Of a DNA stretch of 64,000 bases, positions 18,709 to 27,187 are shown piece by piece (within the stretch, counting starts at the first letter, position 1; each line of letters begins with the position of its first letter). Below the pieces are notes generated by a model that was not told the origin of the DNA, ran no database searches, and was given only the letters and a program-made list of their open reading frames with translations. The stretch comes from Sulfobacillus thermosulfidooxidans DSM 9293 (lineage in GTDB: Bacteria > Bacillota > Sulfobacillia > Sulfobacillales > Sulfobacillaceae): positions 625,517 to 689,516 of the forward strand of contig NZ_FWWY01000001.1 of assembly GCF_900176145.1 (NCBI RefSeq), read 5' to 3'. Made by a program: the position numbers and the translations under genes.

Positions 18709-20505
18709 ATGGCAGAACCTACTTTCCGTTTTAGTCCACGTCCTAACCGGGCGGGAGACATTCATTGGCATGAGTGGACCCAAGACACTTTTCAACAGGC
18801 CCAGGCCGAAGACAAGCCGATTCTCTTGTCCATTTCGGCAGTCTGGTGCCACTGGTGCCATGTCATGGATGAAACCACATATTCTGACCCTCAAATCATT
18901 TCCCGCATTAATTCCGATTTTATACCAATTCGGATCGATAATGATCAAAGACCCGACATCAATCAACGTTATAATATGGGCGGCTGGCCGACGACAGCAT
19001 TTTTGACCCCGGCTGGAGAAATTATTACGGGGGGGACGTATATTGCCCCGGAGCAAATGGCGCCTTTGCTAGATCAAGTTATTAGCTATTGGAATGAGCA
19101 CAAAAGCGAAATTGCTGACCAATTAAATCCGCCTGCGCCCCCGAAAATCAATCCCCATGCGGAGATCCCCTCTCCGGAATCGGTTACCAAGATTATGGAG
19201 GCGATTCGTCAACAATTCGACCGGGCTTACGGGGGTCTTGGAGTCGCGCCCAAATTTCCGCAAGTGGATGTCTGGGACTTAGCGTTGCTCTTCTTTACCG
19301 CCACAGGGGATGGCTGGGCGGCAGGAATGGCCGTGCGAACCTTGGATGCCATGGCGGGTTCCGCGCTATTCGATGGCATTGGCGGGGGATTTTTCCGCTA
19401 TTCCACGACCCGCGAATGGACGATTCCCCACTTTGAAAAGATGCTGGATGATAACGCGCAACTGGCCAAATTATATCTGCACGCGTACCAGGTTTTGGGT
19501 GATGACACGTACCGGCAAATCGCCGACGCCGTGCTCAATTGGGCCAATAAGAATCTGTTAAATCTCAATGGTTTATGGGGCGGCTCTCAAGACGCCGATG
19601 AAGAGTACTACCGGCTACCGCAAGAAGAACGAGACAAGAGACCGGCACCTTTTGTTGATCCCATTATGTACACCCATGCCAATGCACAAATGATATCAGC
19701 CCAGTTATTAGCGGCATCGCTCATTAATCCCACCGTTTATGCGCCCATTGCCCTAACCGCGTTAGAAGCGCTCTGGGATAGGATGTGGGATGAAAATGCG
19801 GGACTCTATCATTATGATAATGAGGGCCCCAAGTTGCCAGGCCAATTAATCGATGTCGCCCACTTCACCAACACGCTGATTGATGGCTATGAATTTACGG
19901 GCGATCCCATTTACTTAGAGCGGGCCGAGACCCTTATTGCCTATGCCGATCGGGTCTTAAAAGGTGAAAATAACGGCTTCTACGATCAAATCGAAATGCC
20001 TGGCGCTCCGGGACGACTCAAACACCGTCAACAACCCCTGAATGAAAACGCGTTAATGGCCCGCGCATTTCTCCGCCTAGGAGCACTTTTCGAAGACGAC
20101 CAGTGGACTCGTCGTGGCCAGGCCCTTGTTGGGGAATTCTCCCCGATGGCCGAAGAGCAAGGAGTTTTTGGTGCGCTTTGGGCTATTGTCGCGGATCGGG
20201 CCCATGCTCCTGTACTGAGCGCGACCGTCGTACAGTCCCATCACCGGCCCGGAACAGCCCTGCGGCAAGCGATTTATGGTCTTTATGATCGTAATCGGGT
20301 TGTGCGTACGTGGCCTGTGGGGAGTCCTGAATTTGCTCAAAGTGGTTATCCAGAAATTCCCGTTCCGGCTCTTTATATTTGTCAGGGCCAGACCTGTTCT
20401 CAGCCCATCACAGAACCTGAAGGCATTTTGCCCGCTCTTCAACAATTGCAACAAGCAGCCACCGCCCAAGTTCCAAACCCAGGCGGCAGTTCCCCGGAGG
20501 CTTAA
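18709..20505 (+). CDS. YyaL-type protein: thioredoxin-fold (DUF255) plus six-hairpin glycosidase-like domain
   Basis: A 598-residue soluble protein. The N-terminal thioredoxin-like domain (about 1-140) has the redox-type motif WCHWCHVMD, and the C-terminal part is an alpha/alpha-barrel of the N-acylglucosamine-2-epimerase/cellobiose-epimerase kind with GGFFRYSTT and HFEKMLDDNA. The family (YyaL in Bacillus, SPATA20 in animals) is widely conserved but its reaction is not established. Most relatives are about 680 residues, so this one is short at the C-terminus. ATG 18709 fits AAGGA about 8 bases upstream better than ATG 18700. Confidence 0.88.
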   Translation: MAEPTFRFSPRPNRAGDIHWHEWTQDTFQQAQAEDKPILLSISAVWCHWCHVMDETTYSDPQIISRINSDFIPIRIDNDQRPDINQRYNMGGWPTTAFLTPAGEIITGGTYIAPEQMAPLLDQVISYWNEHKSEIADQLNPPAPPKINPHAEIPSPESVTKIMEAIRQQFDRAYGGLGVAPKFPQVDVWDLALLFFTATGDGWAAGMAVRTLDAMAGSALFDGIGGGFFRYSTTREWTIPHFEKMLDDNAQLAKLYLHAYQVLGDDTYRQIADAVLNWANKNLLNLNGLWGGSQDADEEYYRLPQEERDKRPAPFVDPIMYTHANAQMISAQLLAASLINPTVYAPIALTALEALWDRMWDENAGLYHYDNEGPKLPGQLIDVAHFTNTLIDGYEFTGDPIYLERAETLIAYADRVLKGENNGFYDQIEMPGAPGRLKHRQQPLNENALMARAFLRLGALFEDDQWTRRGQALVGEFSPMAEEQGVFGALWAIVADRAHAPVLSATVVQSHHRPGTALRQAIYGLYDRNRVVRTWPVGSPEFAQSGYPEIPVPALYICQGQTCSQPITEPEGILPALQQLQQAATAQVPNPGGSSPEA

Positions 20506-20563
20506 ACCCCTCCACCTGACGTGATGATGATAAAGCCCCGAGGTTTTCGGAGACCATAACAAA

Positions 20564-20591
20564 CGGGGCTATCCTGTTTGGGATAGCCCCG
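20564..20591. terminator. Bidirectional-looking hairpin between convergent genes
   Basis: Perfect 11-base-pair stem CGGGGCTATCC / GGATAGCCCCG with a 6-base loop, between the YyaL-type gene (plus) and the kimA-like gene (minus). On the minus strand it is followed by TTTGTT, giving a modest terminator for the kimA-like transcript. Confidence 0.7.
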
Positions 20592-20623
20592 CCCCTTCCA
20601 TTATCCGCAGATGTCTTTATAAA

Positions 20624-22453
20624 CTAGTGTCCTTGAAGCTTATAGGGCATGATCATGACGGTCACATTCTTGCGAAAGATAAACACCGTTTCTAGTGTTA
20701 ACGCGAGCTGGTTATGCAAGAAATGTTCCCAAACGTAACGAACGATCAGTTCCGGTAAAATAATTACCACATGGTTCTCGGGATTTTGATGTGACAATAA
20801 ATCCACATAGCGTACAACAGGTCGCACGACCGAGCGGTACTGGGTAGGAACAACCGCCAATTTGATCCGGGGATCAGGATTCCATTTTTCCCAACGCTCT
20901 TCAAACTGGTGAGGCGGTTCTTGACTGCGCACCACATGCAGTGCCACCACTTCCTCAGCGAGTCCCAAGGCCACCGATAGGCTTTTAATGGATAAGCGGT
21001 TAATGCTATTGACCGGCACCACTGCGACGATTTTCGCCGGGACGGGCTTCAAGGAATAATCCGTAACACGCAATTCATCAGCCACAGCCCGGTAATGCCG
21101 TCTTATTTTACGCATACCCCATATCAACAAGGGTAATGCCAAGGCAACAATCCATGCCCCTTGGGTAAATTTTGTAATCAGCGAGACGATAACCACCAAA
21201 GCCGTCAAGGTAGCTCCCATAAGACCCATACCCACTAATATAATGACTGCCCGTTTCGAGAATTGGGTCCGGTTCCGCCACGTTTTTACGGCAAGTGAGA
21301 GCATCGCGATGGTAAAACTTAAATAGACCCCAATGGCATAAAGGGGAATCAAATTGGTGGTATTTCCGCCAAATCCCACGATGAGGATAATGGCCACGAG
21401 CGCTAAAATGATCACGCCATTTTGATAGACCAGACGATCTCCGCGACTCAAAAACATTCGCGGCATCCACTGATCGCGCGCCATAATGCTTGACAACTGC
21501 GGAAATCCCGCAAAACTGGTATTCGCTGCGATCGCCAAAATCGCCATGGTCACAAAAGATAATCCGTAGAAAAAGATGCCGCGTCCAAAAATGTCGGCCG
21601 CCAATTGCTGTAATACCGTGGTGTTGGCGGACGGAATGATATGATAGCGATATGAAATAATCGAGGTTCCCAAAAACATACTGCCGAGAAACAATCCCAG
21701 CAACAACAATGTCGTCCGAGCTCTGGTTGGTGCGGGTTCTTGGAATATCGGGACACCATTGGATATCGCTTCAATCCCTGTTAAGGCTGAAGATCCGGAA
21801 CTAAAAGCTCGCAACACAACGAATAACCCCACCGCCCCCAGTGGCGGGGTGATATAACTATGCCAGGGTGGAGCTTCGGGCAAGGGTTTAAAGAGGCCAA
21901 CCACGGCCATCAACAAGATCATAAAAATGAACAAATAAGTCGGCAAGGCAAAGGCACGTGCCGACTCCCTGAGACCGCGGAGGTTTAAAATCGCTAACAC
22001 AATCACAATCGCTACGGAAAGTCCCACGGTCCATGGGGTCAAAACTGGAAACGCCGCAACAACAGCCGCAACGCCCGCTGTGACACTAACCGCCACGGTT
22101 AGCGTATAGTCGATAAGAAGTGCTGCTCCCGCGATTAAACTCGCGTCCGCCCCTAGTGTGTCTCGCCCAATAACATAGGCTCCGCCACCGCCCGGATAGG
22201 ACCGAATAATTTGCCGGTAACTGATCACCAAAAATGTGAGTAAAACCACAATGACGGCCGATATGGGCAAGACATACCATAAGGCCGTAATTCCTGCGCG
22301 CTGCAATTCAATCAAAATTTCCTGCGTGCCGTACGCGACCGACGACAAAGCGTCTGGCGCCAAAACCGATAATCCCTCAATCACGCCCACACGGACCGCT
22401 TGCTCTTCACGGTCTTTGAGGGGTCGCCCAATGAGAGCGTGCCAAATGTTCAA
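20624..22453 (-). CDS. kimA: APC-family potassium transporter, KimA-like
   Basis: A membrane protein of 609 residues. It starts with a cytoplasmic GRPLKDREEQ segment, then about twelve membrane helices with DALSSVAYGTQEILI, YRQIIRSYPGGGGAYV and LLIDYTLTVAVS, and ends in a soluble C-terminal domain of about 150 residues. Length, motifs and the soluble tail match the KimA (YdaO) potassium/proton symporter group, which cyclic di-AMP inhibits in Bacillus subtilis; that regulation is not shown here. The TTG 22453 start is the only one in frame after the upstream TAA. No ydaO riboswitch was seen. It is last in a tightly packed operon. Confidence 0.8.
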   Translation of the reverse strand: MNIWHALIGRPLKDREEQAVRVGVIEGLSVLAPDALSSVAYGTQEILIELQRAGITALWYVLPISAVIVVLLTFLVISYRQIIRSYPGGGGAYVIGRDTLGADASLIAGAALLIDYTLTVAVSVTAGVAAVVAAFPVLTPWTVGLSVAIVIVLAILNLRGLRESARAFALPTYLFIFMILLMAVVGLFKPLPEAPPWHSYITPPLGAVGLFVVLRAFSSGSSALTGIEAISNGVPIFQEPAPTRARTTLLLLGLFLGSMFLGTSIISYRYHIIPSANTTVLQQLAADIFGRGIFFYGLSFVTMAILAIAANTSFAGFPQLSSIMARDQWMPRMFLSRGDRLVYQNGVIILALVAIILIVGFGGNTTNLIPLYAIGVYLSFTIAMLSLAVKTWRNRTQFSKRAVIILVGMGLMGATLTALVVIVSLITKFTQGAWIVALALPLLIWGMRKIRRHYRAVADELRVTDYSLKPVPAKIVAVVPVNSINRLSIKSLSVALGLAEEVVALHVVRSQEPPHQFEERWEKWNPDPRIKLAVVPTQYRSVVRPVVRYVDLLSHQNPENHVVIILPELIVRYVWEHFLHNQLALTLETVFIFRKNVTVMIMPYKLQGH

Positions 22454-22468
22454 TGAGTCACCACCAGC

Positions 22469-22612
22469 TTACCGCCAGAGTGCCAAGACAAACTCAGGAT
22501 CAATGGCGGCTTGTCTTAACCACACATAATATTCTGTAGAGGTCATTTTTCCCTCTAAGTGTAGCGTAGTTAGCCGGTGAATTAAATCTATTAGCTCAGG
22601 TTGGTGTGTCAT
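22469..22612 (-). CDS. 47-residue ORF between two membrane-protein genes
   Basis: A short ORF (MTHQPELIDLIHRL to VLALWR) with a good ribosome binding site, AAAGGGG about 8 bases before ATG 22612. Its ATG overlaps the TGA of the upstream membrane-protein gene (ATGA), and its TAA lies 15 bases before the kimA-like start in the same frame. It is predicted to be mostly helical, soluble and not secreted. I know no family for it. Coupling on both sides argues that it is translated. Confidence 0.6.
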   Translation of the reverse strand: MTHQPELIDLIHRLTTLHLEGKMTSTEYYVWLRQAAIDPEFVLALWR

Positions 22613-23589
22613 AATCGTTGCCCCTTTATCTTGCGCGACGTATCGCCTACCGAAATCCACGTCAAAAGAAACCATAGCGGCGCACTATATAAATTCGCTC
22701 CCATTGCCGGTAGCAAGCCTAAATCCTGGCCAAAAATCCAACACCACAATAACAAGATCGCAGAAATCACGAGAATAGACCAGGAGGACCAATTTTTCCA
22801 GGTGATAATGGCTAGTATGCTCAGGAACATTATCAATATGATATTGATTACCACTGGGTTATTTTGAGCTATGGATATGAAGCCGTCGACAAAATGTGCC
22901 ATGGGAGAATAGGGGGAACGACCAAAAATTATCGCAATATGGGACGTCCAAAACCTGGGCCGTAATTGGGCCAGAGCCGCCAGACCATACATGATGGCCA
23001 TGGCGTGACGAATGTAAAAGACAACATGGTTTCGTTCCCAATAATCATTGGGTAACAATAATAAAGCGCCCACAATAGCGGCCAACAAACCAGGGCCTGG
23101 GCTGCCTGGCACAATGCTTAACCGCGGCGAGAAGAGTCCACCAAAAGCTTCGGTGGTGGCCCAGGTTGTAAAAGAAAAAAGAGTGGCTAACAGTAATGAG
23201 ATCCATCCCGCGATATTTTCTCGCTCAGTTAACAGCATAATCCCCATAAGAAACTGAAAAACCACCAATAAAATGTTCCAGGTGACGGGCTGTGTCGTCC
23301 AGGTCACCGCAATGGGCCGGAACAATTGAATCACCCATGACGGTTGTGCTGGGTACATTTCCTGAATCAATTGATGGGTATGGGTGGTCACAGCCCAAGG
23401 AAAGATTTGTAAAACGGCTGATAACAGCCACCATCCCCCATATCCCAACCATAAAAGGTAGCGTGAGCGTAAGACCGTGGGTTTTTCGGTATGGATGGTA
23501 AATAAAATAATGACTTTAGCACCGATGACAAAAAACAAAAATAAGGCGACATCAATCAAGCTTTGATAATAGTTCGTCACTAATGACAT
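22609..23589 (-). CDS. Polytopic membrane protein, unknown function
   Basis: A 326-residue protein with about eight or nine hydrophobic segments, rich in Trp and Pro at segment ends, with notable stretches RLSIVPGSPGPG and FGQDLGLLPAMGANLY. I do not recognise a family; haem-copper-oxidase assembly proteins and DoxD-type proteins were considered and do not fit clearly. It lies between rsfS and the 47-residue ORF and overlaps the latter, so it probably belongs to the same transcript as the kimA-like gene. AGGAG precedes ATG 23589 by about 11 bases. Confidence 0.7.
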   Translation of the reverse strand: MSLVTNYYQSLIDVALFLFFVIGAKVIILFTIHTEKPTVLRSRYLLWLGYGGWWLLSAVLQIFPWAVTTHTHQLIQEMYPAQPSWVIQLFRPIAVTWTTQPVTWNILLVVFQFLMGIMLLTERENIAGWISLLLATLFSFTTWATTEAFGGLFSPRLSIVPGSPGPGLLAAIVGALLLLPNDYWERNHVVFYIRHAMAIMYGLAALAQLRPRFWTSHIAIIFGRSPYSPMAHFVDGFISIAQNNPVVINIILIMFLSILAIITWKNWSSWSILVISAILLLWCWIFGQDLGLLPAMGANLYSAPLWFLLTWISVGDTSRKIKGQRL

Positions 23590-23642
23590 CGACTGGGCAT
23601 CTCCTCGGCCTTTTTAGCCAGGATACCCCGCATGTCTAGGAT

Positions 23643-23993
23643 TCATTCCCCAATGGGTACGATTTCCGCATCGCCCCACAGGCGTTCTAAATCATAATAC
23701 CGGCGCTCTTCATCCGTAAAGATGTGAACTACCACCGCTCCGTAATCGAGTAGCACCCAGTGCGCTTTATCCCCGCCTACCCGTTGAAGCAGGGGAACCT
23801 GGGCCATCCTTAATGCCTCTTCAATATGGTCAGCTAACGCCGCCACTTGAATGACGGTATGCCCGGAGACAATCACAAAATAATCCGCCACCAATGTCAC
23901 TTGCCGCATATCTAAGACTACGACATTTTCGCCCTTGCGTTCTAAGGCCGTCTTCGCAGCTAATTCTGCCCATTTCCGTGTGTCCTCAGGAAT
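23643..23993 (-). CDS. rsfS: Ribosomal silencing factor RsfS, apparent ATT start
   Basis: Binds ribosomal protein L14 and blocks subunit joining in poor conditions. The family core is clear: VVVLDMRQVTLVADYFVIVSG, then GGDKAHWVLLDYGAVVVHIF with the conserved W-x-L-x-D-x-G-x-V-x-H-x-F, and a DLERLWGDA end. The only ATG in frame (23909) would delete about 28 conserved N-terminal residues. Upstream the frame is open to a TAG just before two ATT codons, and AGGAGG lies 8 bases before ATT 23993. With that start the protein has 116 residues, normal for RsfS. It follows yqeK as in Bacillus. Confidence 0.9.
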   Translation of the reverse strand: MPEDTRKWAELAAKTALERKGENVVVLDMRQVTLVADYFVIVSGHTVIQVAALADHIEEALRMAQVPLLQRVGGDKAHWVLLDYGAVVVHIFTDEERRYYDLERLWGDAEIVPIGE

Positions 23994-24023
23994 AATCTAT
24001 CCCTCCTACCCTAGTTTTTGGTG

Positions 24024-24125
24024 TCAATCCTCGTCGTCTTCTTCTCGTCTTAGAGCTGCTTGTTGAATCCCGGGACCTCTCTTGGCACCTGGGATATCCA
24101 AAACGATTTCCTGACCGCTTATCAC
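24024..24125 (-). CDS. Possible 33-residue ORF between yqeK and rsfS
   Basis: An open frame from GTG 24125 (VISGQEIVLDIPG...) to a very acidic end (RREEDDED) fills most of the yqeK-rsfS gap. It has no clear ribosome binding site. A seven-codon frame starting inside the yqeK stop overlaps this GTG as GTGA, which could allow coupling. It could equally be a gene remnant. Support is weak. Confidence 0.25.
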   Translation of the reverse strand: MISGQEIVLDIPGAKRGPGIQQAALRREEDDED

Positions 24126-24141
24126 CTGGCGTTTAGTGCGG

Positions 24142-24687
24142 TCATCTCAGAGACTCCAGTGTTTTGAGCATCAGGGGATGCGGTTTTAAACGGCGGGATT
24201 GAAGGTATTGCATCGTTTCTTTCAACAACAAAATATAGGCGTCGTCCAATGATTGTTCTTTCGCCACCTGCTCGATTCTCGCCCGGGCATCAAATTTCCT
24301 GCCTGGTTCGACCCCATCTGCAATAAATAAAGCTTTCGCTAATGGCGAAAGATCGGGCGCCGCTGTGGTGTGATAATAAATGGCTTCCCAGACCTCGGGC
24401 CCTCCCAAATTTTCCTGTTGCAACCACGCTGCGGCCACTGGGCCGTGAAGCAAAATCGGTTCCTCCTCCTCAGGAGCATTAATGGGCAAACCCAGGCGCC
24501 GGGCCTCGAGGCGTAGGGCATCGCGAGACATTTCCCGAGCGAGGTCATGCCCCAATGCCGAAAGTCGGGCATCTTCCGCGGGCAAATGATGAATCTGGGC
24601 TAATTCCTCCATCAATTGGGCGACGCGCCAAACATGCTGCTGCCGGTGTGTTGTTAACTGAGCCAAGCGATCCTCTAAAAATCCCAT
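24142..24687 (-). CDS. yqeK: HD-domain hydrolase, YqeK family (Ap4A hydrolase)
   Basis: A 181-residue metal-dependent phosphohydrolase. Metal ligands of the HD fold are visible: His in QHVWRVA, HD in LGHDLAREM, His in LLHGPVAA, and an Asp in IADGVEPGR. YqeK proteins cleave diadenosine tetraphosphate symmetrically to ADP. AGGTGA lies just before ATG 24687. It lies between the RRM protein gene and rsfS and has its own promoter candidate, although in many Firmicutes it directly follows nadD. Confidence 0.9.
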   Translation of the reverse strand: MGFLEDRLAQLTTHRQQHVWRVAQLMEELAQIHHLPAEDARLSALGHDLAREMSRDALRLEARRLGLPINAPEEEEPILLHGPVAAAWLQQENLGGPEVWEAIYYHTTAAPDLSPLAKALFIADGVEPGRKFDARARIEQVAKEQSLDDAYILLLKETMQYLQSRRLKPHPLMLKTLESLR

Positions 24688-24705
24688 GATATCACCTGCT
24701 CGTCA

Positions 24706-24734
24706 TTCTACCCCAATTTGAGCTTCGGCCCAAG
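24706..24734 (-). promoter_or_regulatory. Sigma-A-type promoter for yqeK-rsfS operon
   Basis: On the minus strand TTGGGC (24734-24729) and TAGAAT (24711-24706) are separated by 17 bases, just downstream of the RRM-gene terminator and about 20 bases before the yqeK start. Confidence 0.55.
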
Positions 24735-24750
24735 ATGCATAAAGCAAAAG

Positions 24751-24784
24751 GGCAAAGCTGAAGACAAATCGCTTCAGCTTTGCC
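24751..24784 (-). terminator. Intrinsic terminator of the RRM protein gene
   Basis: Perfect 13-base-pair stem GGCAAAGCTGAAG / CTTCAGCTTTGCC with an 8-base loop, followed on the minus strand by CTTTTGCTTT. It lies 7 bases after the stop of the RRM gene and separates it from yqeK. Confidence 0.85.
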
Positions 24785-24790
24785 AGGTCA

Positions 24791-25048
24791 TTAATACCGG
24801 TTCTGACGAGGACGTGCTTCATTGACAATAATGTCACGGCCATTTAACTGCGTACCGTTCATGGCCTCAACGGCACGGTCCACATCTTCATCCGCCACTT
24901 CGACAAATCCAAACCCCCGCGAACGTCCCGTCTCACGGTCCATAATAATTCGGGCACTAATAACATGGGCGTGTTGGGCAAAGGCTTGAGCCAATTCTTC
25001 TTCGGTTGTTGCCCATGGTAAGTTACCGACATATAATGTTTTCGACAT
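24791..25048 (-). CDS. Single-RRM RNA-binding protein
   Basis: An 85-residue protein consisting of one RNA recognition motif: RNP2 LYVGNL near the N-terminus and RNP1 RGFGFVEV near the middle, then a short basic, Asn/Arg-rich tail. Such stand-alone RRM proteins occur in cyanobacteria and some Firmicutes and bind single-stranded RNA; the target is unknown. GGGAGG precedes ATG 25048. It has a dedicated terminator and a 154-base leader, so it is an independent or semi-independent unit between nadD and yqeK. Confidence 0.92.
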   Translation of the reverse strand: MSKTLYVGNLPWATTEEELAQAFAQHAHVISARIIMDRETGRSRGFGFVEVADEDVDRAVEAMNGTQLNGRDIIVNEARPRQNRY

Positions 25049-25202
25049 TGTTTTTCCTCCCTGTATATCAACAAAGGTACCTGACCAGGGACCCAGGCAC
25101 CCGGAATACCTCACTCAAGGAAAACCGACCCCGTGATGCTGGGAAACCTCTGACGATCAAGTGGTATTATGAACGGCTCAACAAGGAAACATGCGAACAG
25201 CC

Positions 25203-25826
25203 TTATGGGCCATGTTCGTATAAATGATTTTTCTCGATATAATGCTCAACAGCCTCAGGCACGAGATATTTTATCGACAATCCCAAACGCAACCGTTCCC
25301 GTACCTGACTCGATGAAATGGCTAGCGCCGGCACTTCTAATTGATGGATCCGTTGCACTTTTTCTTCGCCAAGCTCACGAGCCAGGGCATGGATGCGCGA
25401 CAACGAATAGCCCGGGCGGCTTGCGGCAATAAGATGAGCATACCGAAAAATATCCTCAGGATAATGCCACGAGGCGATTTCGAGAATAGCATCGGCACCA
25501 CTAATGAAGTACCAATCGACATCGGGATCTAGCCGGTGAAAATAGGCAAGAGTTTCACTGGTATAGGATGGGCCTTGACGATCGATTTCTACTCGAGATA
25601 ACTCAAAATGCATATTGGGAGCAATCGCCAGAAATGTCATCAAGAACCGGTGTTCCGCACTCGCCAATACCGAAGGCGGTTTGTGCGGTGGCTGCCCAGA
25701 AGGGATAAAAATGACCCGATCCAAATGGAATGCATCCCGGGCTGCTTCCGCAGTCACCAGGTGTCCGTAATGAATCGGGTTAAACGTTCCTCCCATAAGC
25801 CCTATGGCTCGTGTCTCTTTACCCAT
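25203..25826 (-). CDS. nadD: Nicotinate-nucleotide adenylyltransferase
   Basis: Adenylates nicotinate mononucleotide to form deamido-NAD in NAD synthesis. It is 207 residues, usual length. The nucleotidyltransferase motif GGTFNPIHYGHL is at the N-terminus, the loop SGQPPHKPP follows, and the C-terminal ISSSQVRERL is the ISSTxIR-type motif. The ribosome binding site before ATG 25826 is weak (GTGAAGA). It sits after obg, close to the Bacillus order. Confidence 0.95.
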   Translation of the reverse strand: MGKETRAIGLMGGTFNPIHYGHLVTAEAARDAFHLDRVIFIPSGQPPHKPPSVLASAEHRFLMTFLAIAPNMHFELSRVEIDRQGPSYTSETLAYFHRLDPDVDWYFISGADAILEIASWHYPEDIFRYAHLIAASRPGYSLSRIHALARELGEEKVQRIHQLEVPALAISSSQVRERLRLGLSIKYLVPEAVEHYIEKNHLYEHGP

Positions 25827-25906
25827 TCTTCACTATGAATTCGCGGTCCGTTGGCAAATTCCTGCTACCGCCCAAATAAACCGCAAATTTCCTCCAACTA
25901 GTATTG

Positions 25907-27172
25907 TCATTCTAACACGAGTTCTCCTTCTCTCCAATAAAATGTCCCTTCTCCCACCATAACCGCCGAGCCATCTGGGATTTGTTGGCGTCGTAATAAA
26001 TTTTCGAGTCCGCGGCGCCGTAAATATTCCAGAAAATATTCTTCGGCATCGCGATTACCCCATAATGTCATTCCTGCACGTTCTTCCACGTCCCCGACCA
26101 CGCGGACGCCCTCTTCACAAGGTTCCAGGGAAAATCCGCGGACAACAGGTTTAATCACGGGTTCTGGTTTTTGAAAGACGGGTTTAGGCGTTTCATCCAA
26201 AATTTTTCGCACTTCCCACATCAACGCATCCACGCCCTCCCGGGTTAACGAGGAAATGGGCCATACTTTCAAGGGCGCCACATAGTCTTGTAATCGTTGA
26301 AGATTCTCCTGGCTTCCTAGCACGTCCATTTTGGTCGCAACAATGAGGCGGGGTCTGGCGGCCAAATCTGGAGAAAACGCTTCCAGTTCGTGGCGAATAA
26401 TTCGGAAGTCATTCACCGGATCGTGACCATTTTGCGGATCCATATCGACCAGATGCAACAACACGCGAGTACGATTCAAGTGGCGCAGAAAGGTATCTCC
26501 CAGTCCCTGACCTTGATGAGCACCTTCAATCAGTCCTGGTACGTCGGCAACCACAAACGGTTCCCCGTATTGGCTAACCACTCCCAAATTCGGCACAAGG
26601 GTTGTAAATGGATAGTCTGCGATTTTGGGCTTAGCAGCAGAGATCACCGAAATCAGAGTCGATTTACCCGCATTGGGGAATCCCACCAGCCCAACGTCAG
26701 CCAATAGATTTAATTCCAATGTGACCCAAAGTGCCTCACCCGCTTGACCACGTTCTGCCACCCTGGGAGCTCGGTGCCGGGAGGACGCGAAATGCGAATT
26801 GCCTTTACCTCCGCGCCCACCACGAGCAATCACTGCCCGCTGGCCCGGTTGTGTCAAATCCGCAATGAGTTCGCCCTGTTCCGAACGAACAATTGTGCCA
26901 GGGGGTACGCGCACAATGATATCCTCGCCATCACGTCCATACATGTTATTGGTACCGCCCGGTTCTCCATCTTGGGCACGGTAATGCTTTTGATGACGAA
27001 AATCCATGAGCGTGTTGAGTCCTGGATCCACTTCAAAAATCACACTACCGCCTTTCCCCCCGTCACCGCCAGCCGGTCCTCCATTGGGAACAAATTTTTC
27101 CCGCCTAAAGGCTACGGCGCCGTTACCCCCTTTGCCAGCTTGCACAAAAATTTTTACTTCGTCGACAAACAT
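25907..27172 (-). CDS. obg: GTPase Obg/CgtA
   Basis: Ribosome-associated GTPase needed for 50S assembly, stress response and, in Bacillus, sporulation. It is 421 residues in three parts: the glycine-rich Obg fold (1-158) with GKGGNGAVAFRREKFVP, the G domain with GFPNAGKST, DVPGLIEGAHQG and ATKMD, and a C-terminal OCT domain found in Gram-positive Obg. AAAGGGGGG lies before ATG 27172. It follows spo0B, as in Bacillus. Confidence 0.98.
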   Translation of the reverse strand: MFVDEVKIFVQAGKGGNGAVAFRREKFVPNGGPAGGDGGKGGSVIFEVDPGLNTLMDFRHQKHYRAQDGEPGGTNNMYGRDGEDIIVRVPPGTIVRSEQGELIADLTQPGQRAVIARGGRGGKGNSHFASSRHRAPRVAERGQAGEALWVTLELNLLADVGLVGFPNAGKSTLISVISAAKPKIADYPFTTLVPNLGVVSQYGEPFVVADVPGLIEGAHQGQGLGDTFLRHLNRTRVLLHLVDMDPQNGHDPVNDFRIIRHELEAFSPDLAARPRLIVATKMDVLGSQENLQRLQDYVAPLKVWPISSLTREGVDALMWEVRKILDETPKPVFQKPEPVIKPVVRGFSLEPCEEGVRVVGDVEERAGMTLWGNRDAEEYFLEYLRRRGLENLLRRQQIPDGSAVMVGEGTFYWREGELVLE

Positions 27173-27187
27173 GTCTTTGTCCCCCCT

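Noticed and set aside
22454-22470. Possible frameshift or read-through joining the 47-residue ORF to the kimA-like gene
   Set aside because: The in-frame TAA is clear, both parts have their own start signals, and KimA-type proteins do not have such an N-terminal extension.
20454-22700. ydaO-type cyclic di-AMP riboswitch before the kimA-like gene
   Set aside because: The gene is embedded in an operon with no leader long enough and no matching core.
25049-25202. SAM or other metabolite riboswitch in the leader of the RRM gene
   Set aside because: Looked for known riboswitch core sequences on both strands; none fits, although some structure is possible.
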